In this document: piece by piece, positions 6,571-6,820 of the stretch
How the letters are laid out: the number at the start of each line of letters is the position of its first letter
Position numbering within the stretch: the first letter of the stretch is position 1
Assembly (NCBI GenBank): GCA_947486675.1
Contig: CANKUF010000039.1
Coordinates: forward strand, 1 to 6,820
Direction of reading: 5' to 3'
Length of the DNA: 6,820 bases
Source of the DNA: Acidimicrobiaceae bacterium
GTDB taxonomy: Bacteria; Actinomycetota; Acidimicrobiia; Acidimicrobiales; Ilumatobacteraceae
Made by a program: the position numbers and the translations under genes
Notes under the pieces: generated by a model
The model's database searches: none
The model's input: only the letters and a program-made list of their open reading frames with translations
What the model was told of the DNA's origin: nothing

Positions 6571-6820
6571 TCAGCCTTCGTAGAACGAGTCAGCGACTGT
6601 CAACGCTTCGTCGATAATTGCAATACCTTCACGAACTTCGTCTGGCGTTGCGTTGCACGGTGGCACAACATGCGTGCGGTTGAAGTGTACGAACGGCCAT
6701 AGGCCACGCTTCTTGCACTCGGCTGCGAAGTCAAGCATTGGCTTGGCATCTGCACCGGTGGCGTTAAACGGAACCAGTGGCTTACGCGTTTCGCGGTTGC
6801 GCACCAATTCAATTGCCCAG
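6571..6820 (-). CDS. Class III (omega) aminotransferase, C-terminal part
   Basis: This is the last ~82 residues of a PLP-dependent class III aminotransferase whose start and PLP-binding lysine lie beyond the right edge. Reading in from the edge on the minus strand, the frame gives WAIELVRNRETRKPLVPFN, then a helix AKPMLDFAAECKKRGLWP and the closing FNRTHVVPPCNATPDEVREG followed by IAIIDEALTVADSFYEG and TGA (6573-6571). WAIELVR-(N/D)-RETR-PLVPF and HVVPP are typical of the C-terminal domain of actinobacterial proteins annotated as aspartate aminotransferase family or omega-aminotransferase; the amino donor cannot be told from this part. The frame is open to the window end with no start codon assigned here. 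It converges on the asparaginase gene with 11 bases between stops. Truncation is due to the window edge, not damage. Confidence 0.87.
   Translation of the reverse strand, partial: WAIELVRNRETRKPLVPFNATGADAKPMLDFAAECKKRGLWPFVHFNRTHVVPPCNATPDEVREGIAIIDEALTVADSFYEG

Noticed and set aside
1..6820. Search for CRISPR arrays, insertion sequences, tRNA genes, attachment sites or a defence system.
   Set aside because: No repeated spacers, terminal inverted repeats, transposase motifs, tRNA-like folds or defence-gene motifs were noticed; the genes are ordinary metabolic and envelope genes.

Overview
The window looks like part of a bacterial chromosome, most likely an actinomycetote (Actinobacteria or Acidimicrobiia type) with mid GC and a compact, streamlined genome. 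The inference rests on four things: the style of the AT3-SGNH acyltransferase and the class III aminotransferase C-terminus, the T. flavus-type malate dehydrogenase, start codons that appear leaderless, and very short gaps between genes (0, 10, -3, 9, 33, -4 and 11 bases). No mobile element, CRISPR array, tRNA or rRNA was seen, and no stretch over 300 bases lacks a gene.

Left block, plus strand (1-3096): the 3' end of sucD (succinyl-CoA synthetase alpha), a two-domain surface acyltransferase (AT3 plus SGNH) whose GTG start abuts the sucD stop, then mdh (malate dehydrogenase) after 10 bases. Two TCA-cycle genes thus flank an envelope-modifying enzyme. The reading frame of sucD breaks near base 26, which suggests a small deletion or an assembly fault at the window edge.

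Middle block, minus strand (3093-4628): a DUF2157-like multi-pass membrane protein followed after 9 bases by a secreted M23/LytM-type peptidase. The peptidase gene converges on mdh and the two stop codons share the bases TTAA.

Right block, plus strand (4662-6559): a nucleoside hydrolase and an asparaginase II-family enzyme overlapping by ATGA, probably a nitrogen and ribose scavenging operon. It diverges from the membrane-protein gene across only 33 bases, where both strands carry a -10-like box placed for leaderless or near-leaderless transcription. A perfect 10-bp inverted repeat over the asparaginase stop codon may be a shared terminator with the convergent class III aminotransferase, of which only the C-terminal ~82 residues lie in the window (minus strand, 6571-6820).

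Nothing here is clearly a new biological system. The points most worth checking are the sucD frame break, the compact divergent promoter, the acyltransferase within a TCA-gene cluster, and the nucleoside hydrolase lacking the usual active-site His.
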